Shown here in pieces: positions 46,496 to 55,727 of a DNA stretch of 59,876 nt (position 1 is the stretch's first letter; every line of letters starts with the position of its first letter). This DNA comes from Breznakibacter xylanolyticus. Its GTDB lineage: Bacteria; Bacteroidota; Bacteroidia; Bacteroidales; Marinilabiliaceae. The notes beneath the pieces are model-generated. The model was not told the DNA's origin, did no database searches, and saw only the letters and a list, made by a program, of their open reading frames with translations. Made by a program: the position numbers and the translations under genes. The DNA lies in contig NZ_QKZK01000020.1 in NCBI RefSeq assembly GCF_003254275.1, forward strand, positions 1-59,876, written 5' to 3'.

Positions 46496-47701
46496 TTAAT
46501 GTCCCGGTTTTAGCAGAAGTGAGCTGTCTCCATAGCTTAAGAACCGAAAATCGTGTGTCAGTGCATAATTGTATATGTCGCGCCATGCATCACCTACAAA
46601 TGCCGAGAGCAACAACAATAGTGTGCTTTGTGGCTGATGAAAATTGGTCACCATGCCATCAATGCTTTTAAATTGGTAACCGGGCGCTATCATGATGCCT
46701 GTATGGGCGGTGAGATGGTTGGCTTGCCTGGCGTCGAGGTGGTCAACGATTTGTTGGATGGCTTCTGAATAACTTAAATGGGCTTTCAGTTGGTAGGCAT
46801 CCCATTGGTTTACCACCAGAGAATGGTCTCCTTGACTGAGTTTTACGCCAATCCAATAAAGACTTTCGAGGGTTCGTACGCTTGTCGTTCCCACTGCAAT
46901 GCGTGGACCCTGGTGCTGAGTCAGTCCGGCGAGGGTGCCCCGATCGACCGTGAAGAGTTCTACATGCATCTCGTGTCCGTCGATGGTTGGGCTTTTCACC
47001 GGCTTAAAAGTGCCTGCGCCCACATGCAGTGTGACAAACCTCGTGCTGATCCCTTTGTCGTGCATCTGCTGTATAATCATGGGGGTAAAGTGCAGCCCGG
47101 CTGTGGGTGCAGCCACACTTCCCTGATGCTCCGAATAGACGGTTTGATATCGCTGAGTATCGATGGATTCGCTTTGACGATTCAGATAGGGTGGGATGGG
47201 GGTGTTGCCGGCAGCGTCGAGCACTTCGCTGAATGTGACATCGCCGTTCCAGCTGAACTCAATGACGTGTGAGTCGGCCAGCGATTGCAGTTTATTCGCC
47301 GTTAGGGTGATTGGTTGACCGTTGATTACAAGTTCTTTATGTAGTGCTCCTGTTTTCCACTTTTTCAGGTTACCCACAATGCAATTCCATTGGGTTTTTT
47401 GTGTGGCTGCAAATACCGTTTGCATTTCGGTGTGTGCAGTGGGCTCAAGGCAAAATATTTCAACTCGGGCACCTGTTTGCTTTGTAAATTCCATTCGTGC
47501 CCGAATCACCTTGGTGTTGTTAAACACCATCTGCGTATGTGGCGGCAGATGATCGGTGATTGACTTAAAACAACTTTCATGGATGGTGTTGTTCCGATAA
47601 ACCAGTAATTTCGAATTGTCCCGTTCGGCTAACGGATATTTGGCGATTTTATCGTCCGGTAAATGGTAATTGAATGAGTCGATGGACAAAGATGGAATCA
47701 T
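46496..47701 (-). CDS. queA: S-adenosylmethionine:tRNA ribosyltransferase-isomerase
   Basis: Queuosine pathway enzyme that moves the ribosyl group of SAM onto preQ1 in tRNA to form epoxyqueuosine. The 401-residue chain shows the QueA motifs YPLAERDNSKLLVY near 25, FNNTKVIRAR near 60, AAPTAGLHFTP near 215 and HVGAGTFKPV near 240, with NFHQPQSTLLLLLSAFVG near the end. I start at 47701 (MIPSLSI), because a promoter box overlaps the earlier in-frame start at 47722. Confidence 0.95.
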   Translation of the reverse strand: MIPSLSIDSFNYHLPDDKIAKYPLAERDNSKLLVYRNNTIHESCFKSITDHLPPHTQMVFNNTKVIRARMEFTKQTGARVEIFCLEPTAHTEMQTVFAATQKTQWNCIVGNLKKWKTGALHKELVINGQPITLTANKLQSLADSHVIEFSWNGDVTFSEVLDAAGNTPIPPYLNRQSESIDTQRYQTVYSEHQGSVAAPTAGLHFTPMIIQQMHDKGISTRFVTLHVGAGTFKPVKSPTIDGHEMHVELFTVDRGTLAGLTQHQGPRIAVGTTSVRTLESLYWIGVKLSQGDHSLVVNQWDAYQLKAHLSYSEAIQQIVDHLDARQANHLTAHTGIMIAPGYQFKSIDGMVTNFHQPQSTLLLLLSAFVGDAWRDIYNYALTHDFRFLSYGDSSLLLKPGH

Positions 47702-47719
47702 GCGCACGGTTTTAGACCA

Positions 47720-47727
47720 CAAAATTA
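47720..47727 (-). promoter_or_regulatory. Candidate -7 box (TAATTTTG) for queA
   Basis: Exact TAnnTTTG match on the minus strand, 18 bases before the start at 47701. Confidence 0.5.
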
Positions 47728-47793
47728 ACCAAGAATGTATAGCTGCATGTCATTGTGGTCACAAAAATGGGAACAATGATTGGTGTGAATGAT

Positions 47794-47801
47794 TACTTTT
47801 G
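47794..47801 (+). promoter_or_regulatory. Candidate -7 box (TACTTTTG) for the Smr gene
   Basis: Exact TAnnTTTG match, 20 bases before the ATG at 47822. It lies inside the longer open frame from 47789, so that longer start is unlikely. Confidence 0.5.
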
Positions 47802-47821
47802 TGCAGATAATAAGCAATAAA

Positions 47822-48829
47822 ATGAATATCGAAAAAGGAGATAAAGTTCGTTTTCTAAACGATGTGGGAGGCGGAGTGGTCACTCGCATTGTTGGAAAAA
47901 CGGTATATGTGGAAGACAATGACGGGTTTGAAATACCCGCCCTGATCACGCAGGTGGTTTTGGTCGAGACCAAAGAGAAGCCTCGTCAAGAGCAGGTTCG
48001 AAAGGTTGATGATGCATCGTTGTTGACGACATCTCAGCGTGCCAACGATCGCGAAGCTGATCCGGTTGCATATCTGGCATTTTTACAAGGCGATAAACCC
48101 AATAGCCAAACCGGTGATTTTCGTGTGTTTTTTGTCAACGATTCGCCATTTCATGTCAGTTATACCGTGGCGTCATCGGTGGTCAATGCTTCCGGTATGG
48201 CTTTGATGTATCAGGGGGTGGCTGAGCCCTTCTCTAAACCGTTGCTCGATAAAGTACCCGGTCGTTTGATTGATGACAAAGCATTGGTTGTGCAACTTCT
48301 CCTATTCAAAAAAGGCGGCCATTATGCCATACACGAACCCGTGAGCAACACCTTTAAGATGAAACTGCACAAGCTGGTGCGCGAAGGAGGTGCCCTGAAA
48401 AACGACTATTTTGAAGAAAAAGCTTTTTTATTCCCGGTTCTCAAAAGCAAATTGCATGTCAAGGCTGAAGAGTTGATTGAGAATGGGATTGCGAAGGATA
48501 TACCCACACAAGCAAAGCCTACTAAATCAACCCGTAAATTACAGCCCGGCGAAACTCTCGAGGTGGATTTACACATTCACGAATTGGTGGCTGATTCTCG
48601 TGGCATGAGTAACAGTGAAATGATGAAAATTCAAATTGATACTTTTACACATACCATCGAAGAACATCTGCAAACAAAAGGGGTGCGTTTAATTTTTATT
48701 CATGGCGTGGGCAATGGCGTTCTCAAGCAGGAGATCATCCGCTTGCTTAAGTCAAAATACAAACATCTTTATTATCAGGATGCATCCTTTAAAGAATATG
48801 GCTACGGCGCCACAATGGTGGTTATTTAA
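47822..48829 (+). CDS. DUF2027 / Smr-domain protein
   Basis: A 335-residue cytoplasmic protein. The N-terminal part (MNIEKGDKVRFLNDVGGGVV) is a small beta-barrel of the DUF2027 kind, common in Bacteroidota, and is followed by a mid-region with a beta-sandwich look. The C-terminal 80 residues form an Smr domain with the LDLH-like motif VDLHIHEL and the HGxGxG motif IHGVGNGVLK. Smr domains are endonuclease folds found in MutS2 and in stand-alone proteins. A nucleic-acid role is suggested but the target is unknown. Confidence 0.85.
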   Translation: MNIEKGDKVRFLNDVGGGVVTRIVGKTVYVEDNDGFEIPALITQVVLVETKEKPRQEQVRKVDDASLLTTSQRANDREADPVAYLAFLQGDKPNSQTGDFRVFFVNDSPFHVSYTVASSVVNASGMALMYQGVAEPFSKPLLDKVPGRLIDDKALVVQLLLFKKGGHYAIHEPVSNTFKMKLHKLVREGGALKNDYFEEKAFLFPVLKSKLHVKAEELIENGIAKDIPTQAKPTKSTRKLQPGETLEVDLHIHELVADSRGMSNSEMMKIQIDTFTHTIEEHLQTKGVRLIFIHGVGNGVLKQEIIRLLKSKYKHLYYQDASFKEYGYGATMVVI

Positions 48830-48854
48830 TGTCGCTTCGCTTCATGCAAAATGA

Positions 48855-48886
48855 AAAAGGTTGCCATTTACGGCAACCTTTTTTTG
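48855..48886. terminator. Bidirectional terminator between the Smr gene and batE
   Basis: Stem AAAAGGTTGCC / GGCAACCTTTT with six-base loop; A and T runs lie on the two sides, so transcripts from both convergent genes can end here. Confidence 0.85.
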
Positions 48887-48896
48887 TTTTATGGCT

Positions 48897-49643
48897 TCAG
48901 ATGATGACCACTGCTGATTCCTGCAGCCAGCCTTCTGATCCGTCTTTCAATTGAATTTTATTCCAGGAACCTAATTTTTCCAATATTTTGACTTTAACCC
49001 CTTCGTGAATTACAAAAATATCGGTTCCGCTTATGTCTGGCGAACTTTTTACAGTGACAGACGGTGTGAACACGATGCCATATTTCCGCTCGGTGAGTTG
49101 TTGCTTTTGTGTAGATGCAAATGTTACTGATAATATTACCACCAGCAGCATGATCATCGAGGTGTAGAAAGCCCCTTTTTTCACTCCGGGATTGGTCATA
49201 TACACATAAACTGCCGCAAATATCACACAGATTAAGAATGCCCAAATGGCTGTCCAAGCCCAAAAGTCACTTGTTCCCTTGTTGATGATGCCCTTTATCC
49301 AAGCTGTAAGAAAAAATTCGCCCAATGGAACAATCCGATCGGCCGTTTGACTATTGGCCAATTCCAGATTGTAAAGGATGTCCTTATCGTCTGGATCCAG
49401 TAATAAGGCACGCTCATAATTAAGAATGGCTTGCGGTAGCTGTCCCTGCTTATAATAGGCATTGCCCAGATTAAAATAAAGCGCTTCACTTTCTACCCCG
49501 GTTTTCAGGATATCTTCATAGGCTGTTGCGGCTTGCTCAAACTCATTTTTGGAATATTGTTCATTGGCCGCGCTGAACCGTTGGTCATTTGCCCAGGCTG
49601 ATAGATGAATTGTGAGAATGAATATGGTGAGTAATTTGTTCAT
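48897..49643 (-). CDS. batE: BatE-like TPR/SH3 membrane protein
   Basis: A 248-residue membrane protein. A signal peptide (LLTIFILTIHLSAWAND) precedes two or three TPR units (ALYFNLGNAYYKQGQLPQAILNYERALLLDPDD), two transmembrane helices near 130-150 and 160-180, and a bacterial SH3-like domain at the end (VKSSPDISGTDIFVIHEGVKVKILEKLG is the typical start; shortened VKSSPDISGTDIFVIHEGVK). This is the layout of BatE, last member of the aerotolerance operon. It lies 400 bases after batD with repeats between them, so it may be transcribed separately or depend on read-through. Confidence 0.82.
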   Translation of the reverse strand: MNKLLTIFILTIHLSAWANDQRFSAANEQYSKNEFEQAATAYEDILKTGVESEALYFNLGNAYYKQGQLPQAILNYERALLLDPDDKDILYNLELANSQTADRIVPLGEFFLTAWIKGIINKGTSDFWAWTAIWAFLICVIFAAVYVYMTNPGVKKGAFYTSMIMLLVVILSVTFASTQKQQLTERKYGIVFTPSVTVKSSPDISGTDIFVIHEGVKVKILEKLGSWNKIQLKDGSEGWLQESAVVII

Positions 49644-49772
49644 GTCTTATAAGTTTTAGCTTGACTCTACGATATAACTCTTTTGTGTTATCTGATTTTT
49701 TATTTGAACAAGGGGAGTAAAGTTTTATCAGGATTATATAATACATCAAAATTAAACTCTGTGTCCTTGTGT
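49644..49772. other. Gap between batD and batE, promoter-like box on minus strand
   Basis: The start of the gap holds phrases shared with other repeat areas (AACTCTGTGTCCTTGTGTCT). A minus-strand TAATTTTG at 49747-49754 is an exact -7 match 104 bases before batE, which could give it its own promoter. Confidence 0.4.
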
Positions 49773-49970
49773 CTACTATATTACTCTTTTACCGAGTGGC
49801 ACTGAAGCTTCTTCTCCTCACTGGTTCTCATCTTATCTCACTGCAACTCAGCGTCAGTTCTTAGTTCGTTAAGTAGAGGACAATGATTAAATGCTGAGTT
49901 ATCTGCTTTCATATTTAAACGCAATCTATGAATCAAACCAACTCAGCGCCTTCGCGCCTCAGCGTTTATT
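49773..49970 (+). repeat. 198-bp dispersed repeat, copy B
   Basis: Aligns without gaps to 20794-20991. The end module has GCTGAGTT pairing with AACTCAGC and AAACGC with GCGTTT in interleaved order. The copy sits between batD and batE, both on the minus strand, while copy A stands upstream of murB on the plus strand. Confidence 0.8.
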
Positions 49971-50043
49971 TTGACTCTGTGTTCATTAAAAAACTCTATT
50001 TGATGAATTATTCACAAATAAATCGTGAAACTTAGGGGCTCTG

Positions 50044-51891
50044 TTACTTTGCTACTTTGCGACTATTGTAGTTTCCCTTCATTTGATTCTCCAGCAACGT
50101 GATGGTTTCAATGGTTTCGTGATATAGTTTATCCATTTCAGCACTGCCCGATGCAGGGGCATAACGCGCAAATTCACATGTGTCGAGAATATTCATGAAA
50201 CGTTGAATGGTTCCTTCCGGCACCTGCATTTGTGACATCAGGTTGCTGGCATTATCCCGCGAGAGTTGTGCGACGGGAAGCTTCAGTTTGTCGCCCATGT
50301 AGCCCCATAAGGCACGCAACAGCTCATCGTAAAATCCTTCCTTATGTCCGGTTTTCAATAGATGTGATGCTTGCTTGAGGCGTTTGGTGGCCAGTTTGCT
50401 CGCTTTGCGATGGCGGGTTTGTATCACGTTGGCACTGTCGTGCAATTGCTTTTGAATCACTAAGATGAAAATGATGAAGCCGATTACGGGCACTATCATC
50501 AACACCCAAAACATGAGCGAGCCATAAAGGAACGAACCTCGAGGCTTCATTTTGCCCTTGTCGGTTTTGATGTATCGGATGTCTTTGCCGATAAATTTCA
50601 AATCTTCACGCGATGCAGCAAATTGTTGAATGACTGCGGCACTTTCGTCGCCCGAACCTTTTTCAACGTTGATGGTGATGTTGCCCGAGCTTAATTGCTT
50701 GTATTGTTTTGTGTGGATGTCGAAATACGATAGCGTGACAGGAGGGATGGTGAAATCACCCGCATGACGAGGAATCACCAGATATTCAAATGTTTTGCTT
50801 CCACTCATGCCGGCAACGGTGTTGTTGATGTCGTTGGTCACTTTGGGGTCAAATTGATCAAAGTCAGAGGGGATATTCATTTTTGGCGTGTTCATCAGTT
50901 TGTGGTTCCCGCTTCCCGAAACAACCAACTTGATCGTGACGCCATCATTGGTTTTTACCTGGTTTTTTGATGTCGAAACATCCATTTTAATGCTTCCCAC
51001 CACGCCCGAAAAATCGGAGGGGGCAGGAGTTGGCAGATTTTTTACCTGTATATTAAGCGGTTTGGATGCCACTAACTTTTTAACATTGCGATAGTTGCTC
51101 TCGAAAAATTCATCGAAAATACTTTGCGAGCGACGAGCCACCCGCTGCTTTATCAAAAATTCAATCTCGACCGGCGAAATGGTGAGCGATCCTGTTTTTT
51201 GTGGGAATAAGAGTTTTTGCTCGTACACTCCTACGTTATAAGTTTTGCCATTGATGTTTTCAATTGTCCACTCAATGTTTTCCTTTCGGGGAAGCTCTTG
51301 TGAAATGAAATCGCGCAACTCAGGGTTTTTGACACTCGAGATTCCTTGCAAAGCAACATCGCGGACATAAATTTTGGTGGTGAGAACAATGGGTTCATCC
51401 TTGAAAACCTCCTTGCGATTGGCTGTCACCACTAGCATCAATTCATCTCCTGAAATTTGGGCTGCTCCAACTTCATCTGCTTGTGTCGACTGACGAGCTG
51501 CTGCTTTATCATCTCCCTTCACCACTTCCAATTCAATGGCATTTGATTCTATTTTTTTGCCTCCTGAAGTAATGGTGGCAGATGGAATGGTGTACTTGCC
51601 CGGCTGGTCAATTTTTAAAATATAGGTGAAGGCGTACGTGCTGTTTCTTTGAACGTTACCATTGACAATGGTCATATTTGTCGATTGAGTGGTGCTGGGG
51701 CCCATCAAAATCTGTATGTCATTGTCCATGACCGGCAGGCGAAGATCGCTGGCTTCAGTGTCGATGGAGTATCGCAACTGAAATTTTTCGCCGGCAATGA
51801 CAGCACGAGGGGCATCGGCCTTTAATTTTTGCGCCTGGCTGCTTGTGAATGTCAGGATGATTAGAGTCAATATTGAGAGAATCTTCTTCAT
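50044..51891 (-). CDS. batD: BatD, oxygen-tolerance membrane protein
   Basis: A 615-residue exported protein with a signal peptide (ILTLIILTFTSSQAQ), several immunoglobulin-like beta domains (KFQLRYSIDT, YILKIDQPGKYTIPSATITS) and a single transmembrane helix near 455-480 (FWVLMIVPVIGFIIFILVI). A cytoplasmic C-terminus has HASHLLKTGHKEGFYDELLRA-like helices. This matches BatD, which with BatA-E supports oxygen and stress tolerance in Bacteroidota; its molecular action is not known. It follows batC by 39 bases. Confidence 0.88.
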   Translation of the reverse strand: MKKILSILTLIILTFTSSQAQKLKADAPRAVIAGEKFQLRYSIDTEASDLRLPVMDNDIQILMGPSTTQSTNMTIVNGNVQRNSTYAFTYILKIDQPGKYTIPSATITSGGKKIESNAIELEVVKGDDKAAARQSTQADEVGAAQISGDELMLVVTANRKEVFKDEPIVLTTKIYVRDVALQGISSVKNPELRDFISQELPRKENIEWTIENINGKTYNVGVYEQKLLFPQKTGSLTISPVEIEFLIKQRVARRSQSIFDEFFESNYRNVKKLVASKPLNIQVKNLPTPAPSDFSGVVGSIKMDVSTSKNQVKTNDGVTIKLVVSGSGNHKLMNTPKMNIPSDFDQFDPKVTNDINNTVAGMSGSKTFEYLVIPRHAGDFTIPPVTLSYFDIHTKQYKQLSSGNITINVEKGSGDESAAVIQQFAASREDLKFIGKDIRYIKTDKGKMKPRGSFLYGSLMFWVLMIVPVIGFIIFILVIQKQLHDSANVIQTRHRKASKLATKRLKQASHLLKTGHKEGFYDELLRALWGYMGDKLKLPVAQLSRDNASNLMSQMQVPEGTIQRFMNILDTCEFARYAPASGSAEMDKLYHETIETITLLENQMKGNYNSRKVAK

Positions 51892-51930
51892 ATTACCTTG
51901 TCTGAAGTTTGGGTGTCAAATGTAATGGAT

Positions 51931-52581
51931 TTACCAGTTCTTTTCAATTTGCTTCTTTTCGGCGGCGTTGATTTTCCGTTTGTTTTGCAAATCGTCTTCG
52001 TCTTGTTGAATGGCATTGAGTAAGCGCTCAGCATCCTCTTTGTTCATCTGGTTTTGTTGTTGCTGCTGCTGTTGTTGCTGTTCTTGTTTATCTTGTTGCT
52101 GCTCTTGTTCTTGTGGTTGCTGTTGTTGTTGTTGCTGATTTTCTTGCTCTTTTTTCTTCTTTTGGGCTGCAATCAAATTGTAGCGGGTTTCATTGTCCAA
52201 TGGGTTGTTTTTCAATGATTTTTTATAGGCATCAATGCTTTCGTCTATTTTGTCGGCTGCGAAATATATGTTGCCCATGTTGTGATATATCTGAGCCAGT
52301 TTTGCCGGATCCTTTTCCGTTTGAGCCAGTGTTTGAAATTGTTTCATGGCCTCGTCAAGCTTTTGCTGCTTGTAGAGTGACGCACCTATGTTGTACTGGG
52401 CCTCAAACGATTCGGGATTCTTATCCAGTGCTTTACGGTACTCTATTTCTGACTCAAGAAATTTTTGTTCCGTGTATTCGGAGGTGCCTTTGCGGATGTG
52501 CTTGCGTTCTTGTTGGGCAAACGCTTGTGTGCTCACAATCAAGATGCCGGCAATGAGCAGATATCGTTTCATCATCATCAT
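51931..52581 (-). CDS. batC: BatC, TPR protein with a glutamine-rich tail
   Basis: A 216-residue exported protein. A signal peptide (RYLLIAGILIVSTQAFAQ) is followed by three TPR units (ESFEAQYNIGASLYKQQKLDEAMKQ is typical; shortened QYNIGASLYKQQKLDEAM) and a glutamine tract at about 150-176 broken only by Pro, Glu, Asp and Lys. The end is charged (KINAAEKKQIEKNW). Such low-complexity tails are common in BatC proteins. The start could be any of four consecutive Met codons at 52572-52581. It lies eight bases from batB. Confidence 0.88.
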   Translation of the reverse strand: MMMMKRYLLIAGILIVSTQAFAQQERKHIRKGTSEYTEQKFLESEIEYRKALDKNPESFEAQYNIGASLYKQQKLDEAMKQFQTLAQTEKDPAKLAQIYHNMGNIYFAADKIDESIDAYKKSLKNNPLDNETRYNLIAAQKKKKEQENQQQQQQQPQEQEQQQDKQEQQQQQQQQQNQMNKEDAERLLNAIQQDEDDLQNKRKINAAEKKQIEKNW

Positions 52582-52589
52582 TTTTTGAG

Positions 52590-53639
52590 TTATTTCGATA
52601 AGGTCAGCCGCTTGGGAATGAACAGGCGGATATTTTCAAAAAACTTGTTTTTGCGTTCTAATATGCAGAAGTCGGCAATCATCAGTAACAATGCAATCAG
52701 GACAATGTAGGGAAACTGATCGTCATAATCGGTGTAGATTTTGCTTTCGATTTCCGATTTCTCCAAACGGCTTAATTCTTCCACCAACTGATTCATCCCG
52801 TTACGAATATTGTTTGCCGGAATGTAATTCCCGCCACCGGCCAGAGCAATGTCCTGCATCATCTGATCATTCATTTTGGTAATCACCACGTTACCGTCTT
52901 TATCTTTTAAGAAGTCTGTTTGGGAACCCGGACTCAGCGGAATTGGCCCTCCCTGTGGCAAGCCCATGCCAACAGTGTATATTCGAATGCCGTTTTCATA
53001 GGCGAGTTTTGCTGCCTCAATGGCATTGTCTTCGTGGTTTTCGCCATCTGAAATAATGATAATGGCGCGGTTAATATTTTCGGTGGCCGTAAATGCTCTT
53101 GCGGAGCTTTGAATGGCTGCACCAATGGCTGTGCCTTGTACATCAAGAATATCAGTGGTGATGCCTCTCAAAAACATTTTTGCCGATGGATAATCAGTAG
53201 TGATTGGCAACTGGGTGTATGCCTGACCGGCAAAAACCACAATGCCGATTTTATCATTACTAAGTTTATCAACCAACTGAGCAATGGCTTGTTTGGCTCG
53301 TTCCAGTCGGCTGGGTTCAATGTCGTTGGCATTCATGCTGTTCGACACATCCAGTGCCACCATCAACTCGATGCCTTTACGTTTTACGGTCTCCAGTTTT
53401 GATCCAAATTGAGGTTGTGCCATGGCTACAATCAACATTGCTAAGCCCAATAGCAACAAATAGTGTTTTATGATAGGACGTGAATACGATACATGAGGCA
53501 TGAGCTTGTCAAGCAGCACCGGGTCTCCAAAGCGAGTGATGTCTTTTTTGCGTTTGTTGCTCAAGTACAACTGTAAAAATGCCAATGCCGGAATCAATAT
53601 CAGCAAATAGAGATATTGAGGTTCTGCAAATCGGAACAT
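52590..53639 (-). CDS. batB: BatB, von Willebrand factor A membrane protein
   Basis: A 349-residue protein with an N-terminal helix (YLYLLILIPALAFLQLYL), a second helix near 60-75, a vWA domain with the MIDAS motif DVSNS at 97-101, the second site TDYPSAK near 165 and ISDGENHED near 208, and a C-terminal helix. The metal-binding residues are complete. BatA and BatB are thought to act together in the inner membrane. It starts 36 bases after batA and is cotranscribed. Confidence 0.92.
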   Translation of the reverse strand: MFRFAEPQYLYLLILIPALAFLQLYLSNKRKKDITRFGDPVLLDKLMPHVSYSRPIIKHYLLLLGLAMLIVAMAQPQFGSKLETVKRKGIELMVALDVSNSMNANDIEPSRLERAKQAIAQLVDKLSNDKIGIVVFAGQAYTQLPITTDYPSAKMFLRGITTDILDVQGTAIGAAIQSSARAFTATENINRAIIIISDGENHEDNAIEAAKLAYENGIRIYTVGMGLPQGGPIPLSPGSQTDFLKDKDGNVVITKMNDQMMQDIALAGGGNYIPANNIRNGMNQLVEELSRLEKSEIESKIYTDYDDQFPYIVLIALLLMIADFCILERKNKFFENIRLFIPKRLTLSK

Positions 53640-53675
53640 ATAGCGGTTGTTTTAATTCGGTTAATAATCAATAAA

Positions 53676-54668
53676 TCAGGGCAAATTACGCAGAAGCGTG
53701 TTGCGCAGAACTATTTCAGCCAACAAACAGGCAATGGCCATAAGAGCAAATATCTGGTATTCTTCCTGTCGCTTGGTGTATTCCTGCACTTCAACTTTTG
53801 TTTTTTCCAACTCGTCAATTTTTGCATAAATCTGTTGGAGTTTTTCCTTATCCGTGGCTCTAAAATATTCGCCGCCGGTGAGTTGCGCCATTTCTTTGAG
53901 CAGCGGTTCATCAATTTTTACGTCCACTTCCTGATATTGCAATCCAAACGCGGTTTGAACGGGGTAGGGGGCTTTGCCGATGGTGCCAACACCAATGGTA
54001 TAAACTCGTATGCCAAAGGTTTTGGCCAACTCTGCAGCCGTCATGGGAGCAATGTCGCCTCGGTTGTTTTCTCCATCGGTCAGCAGTATGATGACCTTAC
54101 TTTTGGCTTCGCTGCTTTTCAATCGGGCAACTGCAGTGGCCAATCCCATCCCAATGGCTGTTCCGTCTTCGAGCATCCCGGTGCGAATGTCCATAAACAA
54201 ATTGGTGAGTACCGTGTGGTCGGTGGTGATGGGACATTGGGTGAAACTCTCGGCGGCAAAAATCACCAACCCGATTTTGTCATCACGTCGACCATTTATA
54301 AACTGAACTGCCACATCCTTGGCCGCTTCAAGGCGGTTGGGTTTAAAGTCCTGCGCCAACATACTGCCCGAAATATCCAACGTCATCACAATGTCAATAC
54401 CCTCGGTGATTCGGTTTTGGAGTTGATTCGACGATTGTGGCCTTGCCAGAATGGTGATGATGAGTGCAAACAAAATCATTCGCAGAACAAAGGGCAAATG
54501 TCTGACCAGTTCCATCCATTGTCCGCTGTTTGCGGCAAATCCTTTTAAACTTGAGATTTGCAACGAGGCCTGTATGGTTTTGTGTTTCCAGATGTACCAC
54601 CCAATCATGGGCAACAGCCCTAGCATCAGGAAGAACATCTCGGGATGTAGAAATTTTATCTGGGACAT
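53676..54668 (-). CDS. batA: BatA, von Willebrand factor A membrane protein
   Basis: A 330-residue paralogue of BatB: N-terminal helix (MFFLMLGLLPMIGWYIW), second helix near 60-75, vWA domain with MIDAS DISGS at 98-102, TDHTV near 167 and LTDGENNRGD near 208, and a C-terminal helix (YQIFALMAIACLLAEIVL). Complete metal-binding residues. A long open frame on the opposite strand (53616-54548) is an artefact of codon use. It starts 52 bases after the BatD-like gene. Confidence 0.92.
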   Translation of the reverse strand: MSQIKFLHPEMFFLMLGLLPMIGWYIWKHKTIQASLQISSLKGFAANSGQWMELVRHLPFVLRMILFALIITILARPQSSNQLQNRITEGIDIVMTLDISGSMLAQDFKPNRLEAAKDVAVQFINGRRDDKIGLVIFAAESFTQCPITTDHTVLTNLFMDIRTGMLEDGTAIGMGLATAVARLKSSEAKSKVIILLTDGENNRGDIAPMTAAELAKTFGIRVYTIGVGTIGKAPYPVQTAFGLQYQEVDVKIDEPLLKEMAQLTGGEYFRATDKEKLQQIYAKIDELEKTKVEVQEYTKRQEEYQIFALMAIACLLAEIVLRNTLLRNLP

Positions 54669-54720
54669 ACTTTTTTGATTGATGGTTGATGTGCTTCTGT
54701 GGAATGCACATTCTGTTGAT

Positions 54721-55719
54721 TTAGATTTTTTGCGATGTTTCTTTCTGTTCCTCTATCGTTTTCACGATTTCAAGCTTGGTTTGATTCACAAAGAAAACGG
54801 CATGTATCATACTCAAATCGTTTTCATCACCCAAAGGAATGTGCTTGGCAAACTTTACCAAATCCGATGTTTGAAGTAACATTTGCAGATTGGTTAATGA
54901 TGTGTTGTCAACGCTTTCGATGGGACGGAGCGATTGGATAATTTCATCGGTAGTTTGTTCCAACGCCGGCAGAGTGAAACGGGTTTCAATGTAGTGCCGT
55001 AAGACATCTGTAATGTCGCTGTAATAGCGCTTCTCTTGACCCTTTTGCCATAATTTTTCCTCCTTGATGCGTTCAAGTTCTCTTAGTGCAATCACATGGG
55101 GGGGATCAATCGGTTTCTCTTTGCCCAGGATGGGGGTCAGTAACTTGCGGTTGTATTTCCATACCAAAAAGAGGGCTACCAATAGCATCAAACCTAAAAA
55201 TCCGGCTGCATAGGGCCAGTATTGAATCAATTCGGTCCACGAAAATGGGGTATTGATGGGTTGCTTGATGTCAAAAATGCCTTTTTCCGGATCAACTTCT
55301 TCAAATGGATTATACACCTTCAAGGCCATTTCGCGTGTTTGTACAAATTGGCTGCTGTCCCCTTGTGCCATAAATCGGATGGCCGGTATCAGGTGCATCC
55401 CGCTGTCGAAAGAGGTGATGCGGTAAACCTGTCGCAATTGAATGCGGCTGTTCTCAATGGAAAGGGTATCTATTTTTCCCCTGTTTACCACTTCGATGGA
55501 TTGCGCCAACGTATCTGCATAAATAGGGAATGTCACCGCCATGCCTTGGGGATGACTCACCTCAAGGGTCAGGTTTATTTGCCCGCCAATAAAAATCTGC
55601 ATCGAATCAATACTGGCGCTGGCCGTGATGTTTTGAGCCCGGGCAGTGCTCTGCGGCCATAAGCCCAATAATGACATGGACAGGAGTACTAAAGCTGTTC
55701 GTTTTTTATATGGTATCAT
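54721..55719 (-). CDS. Exported BatD-like protein of the bat operon
   Basis: A 332-residue protein with a signal peptide ending STARAQ, an extracytoplasmic beta-rich part (IGGQINLTLEVSHPQGMAVT), one transmembrane helix near 170-192 (AAGFLGLMLLVALFLVWKY) and a helical cytoplasmic tail with LRHYIETRFTLPALEQTTDE, which resembles the C-terminal tail of BatD and of DUF4381 proteins. Genes of this kind sit between the DUF58 and batA genes in other Bacteroidota. Its role is not established. It begins eight bases after the DUF58 gene stop. Confidence 0.7.
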   Translation of the reverse strand: MIPYKKRTALVLLSMSLLGLWPQSTARAQNITASASIDSMQIFIGGQINLTLEVSHPQGMAVTFPIYADTLAQSIEVVNRGKIDTLSIENSRIQLRQVYRITSFDSGMHLIPAIRFMAQGDSSQFVQTREMALKVYNPFEEVDPEKGIFDIKQPINTPFSWTELIQYWPYAAGFLGLMLLVALFLVWKYNRKLLTPILGKEKPIDPPHVIALRELERIKEEKLWQKGQEKRYYSDITDVLRHYIETRFTLPALEQTTDEIIQSLRPIESVDNTSLTNLQMLLQTSDLVKFAKHIPLGDENDLSMIHAVFFVNQTKLEIVKTIEEQKETSQKI

Positions 55720-55727
55720 GGTCTTTC

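Noticed and set aside
53616-54548. 310-codon open frame on the plus strand opposite batA
   Set aside because: It mirrors batA, has no start signal, an odd composition and no recognisable domain. Long antisense frames arise from codon bias of the true gene.
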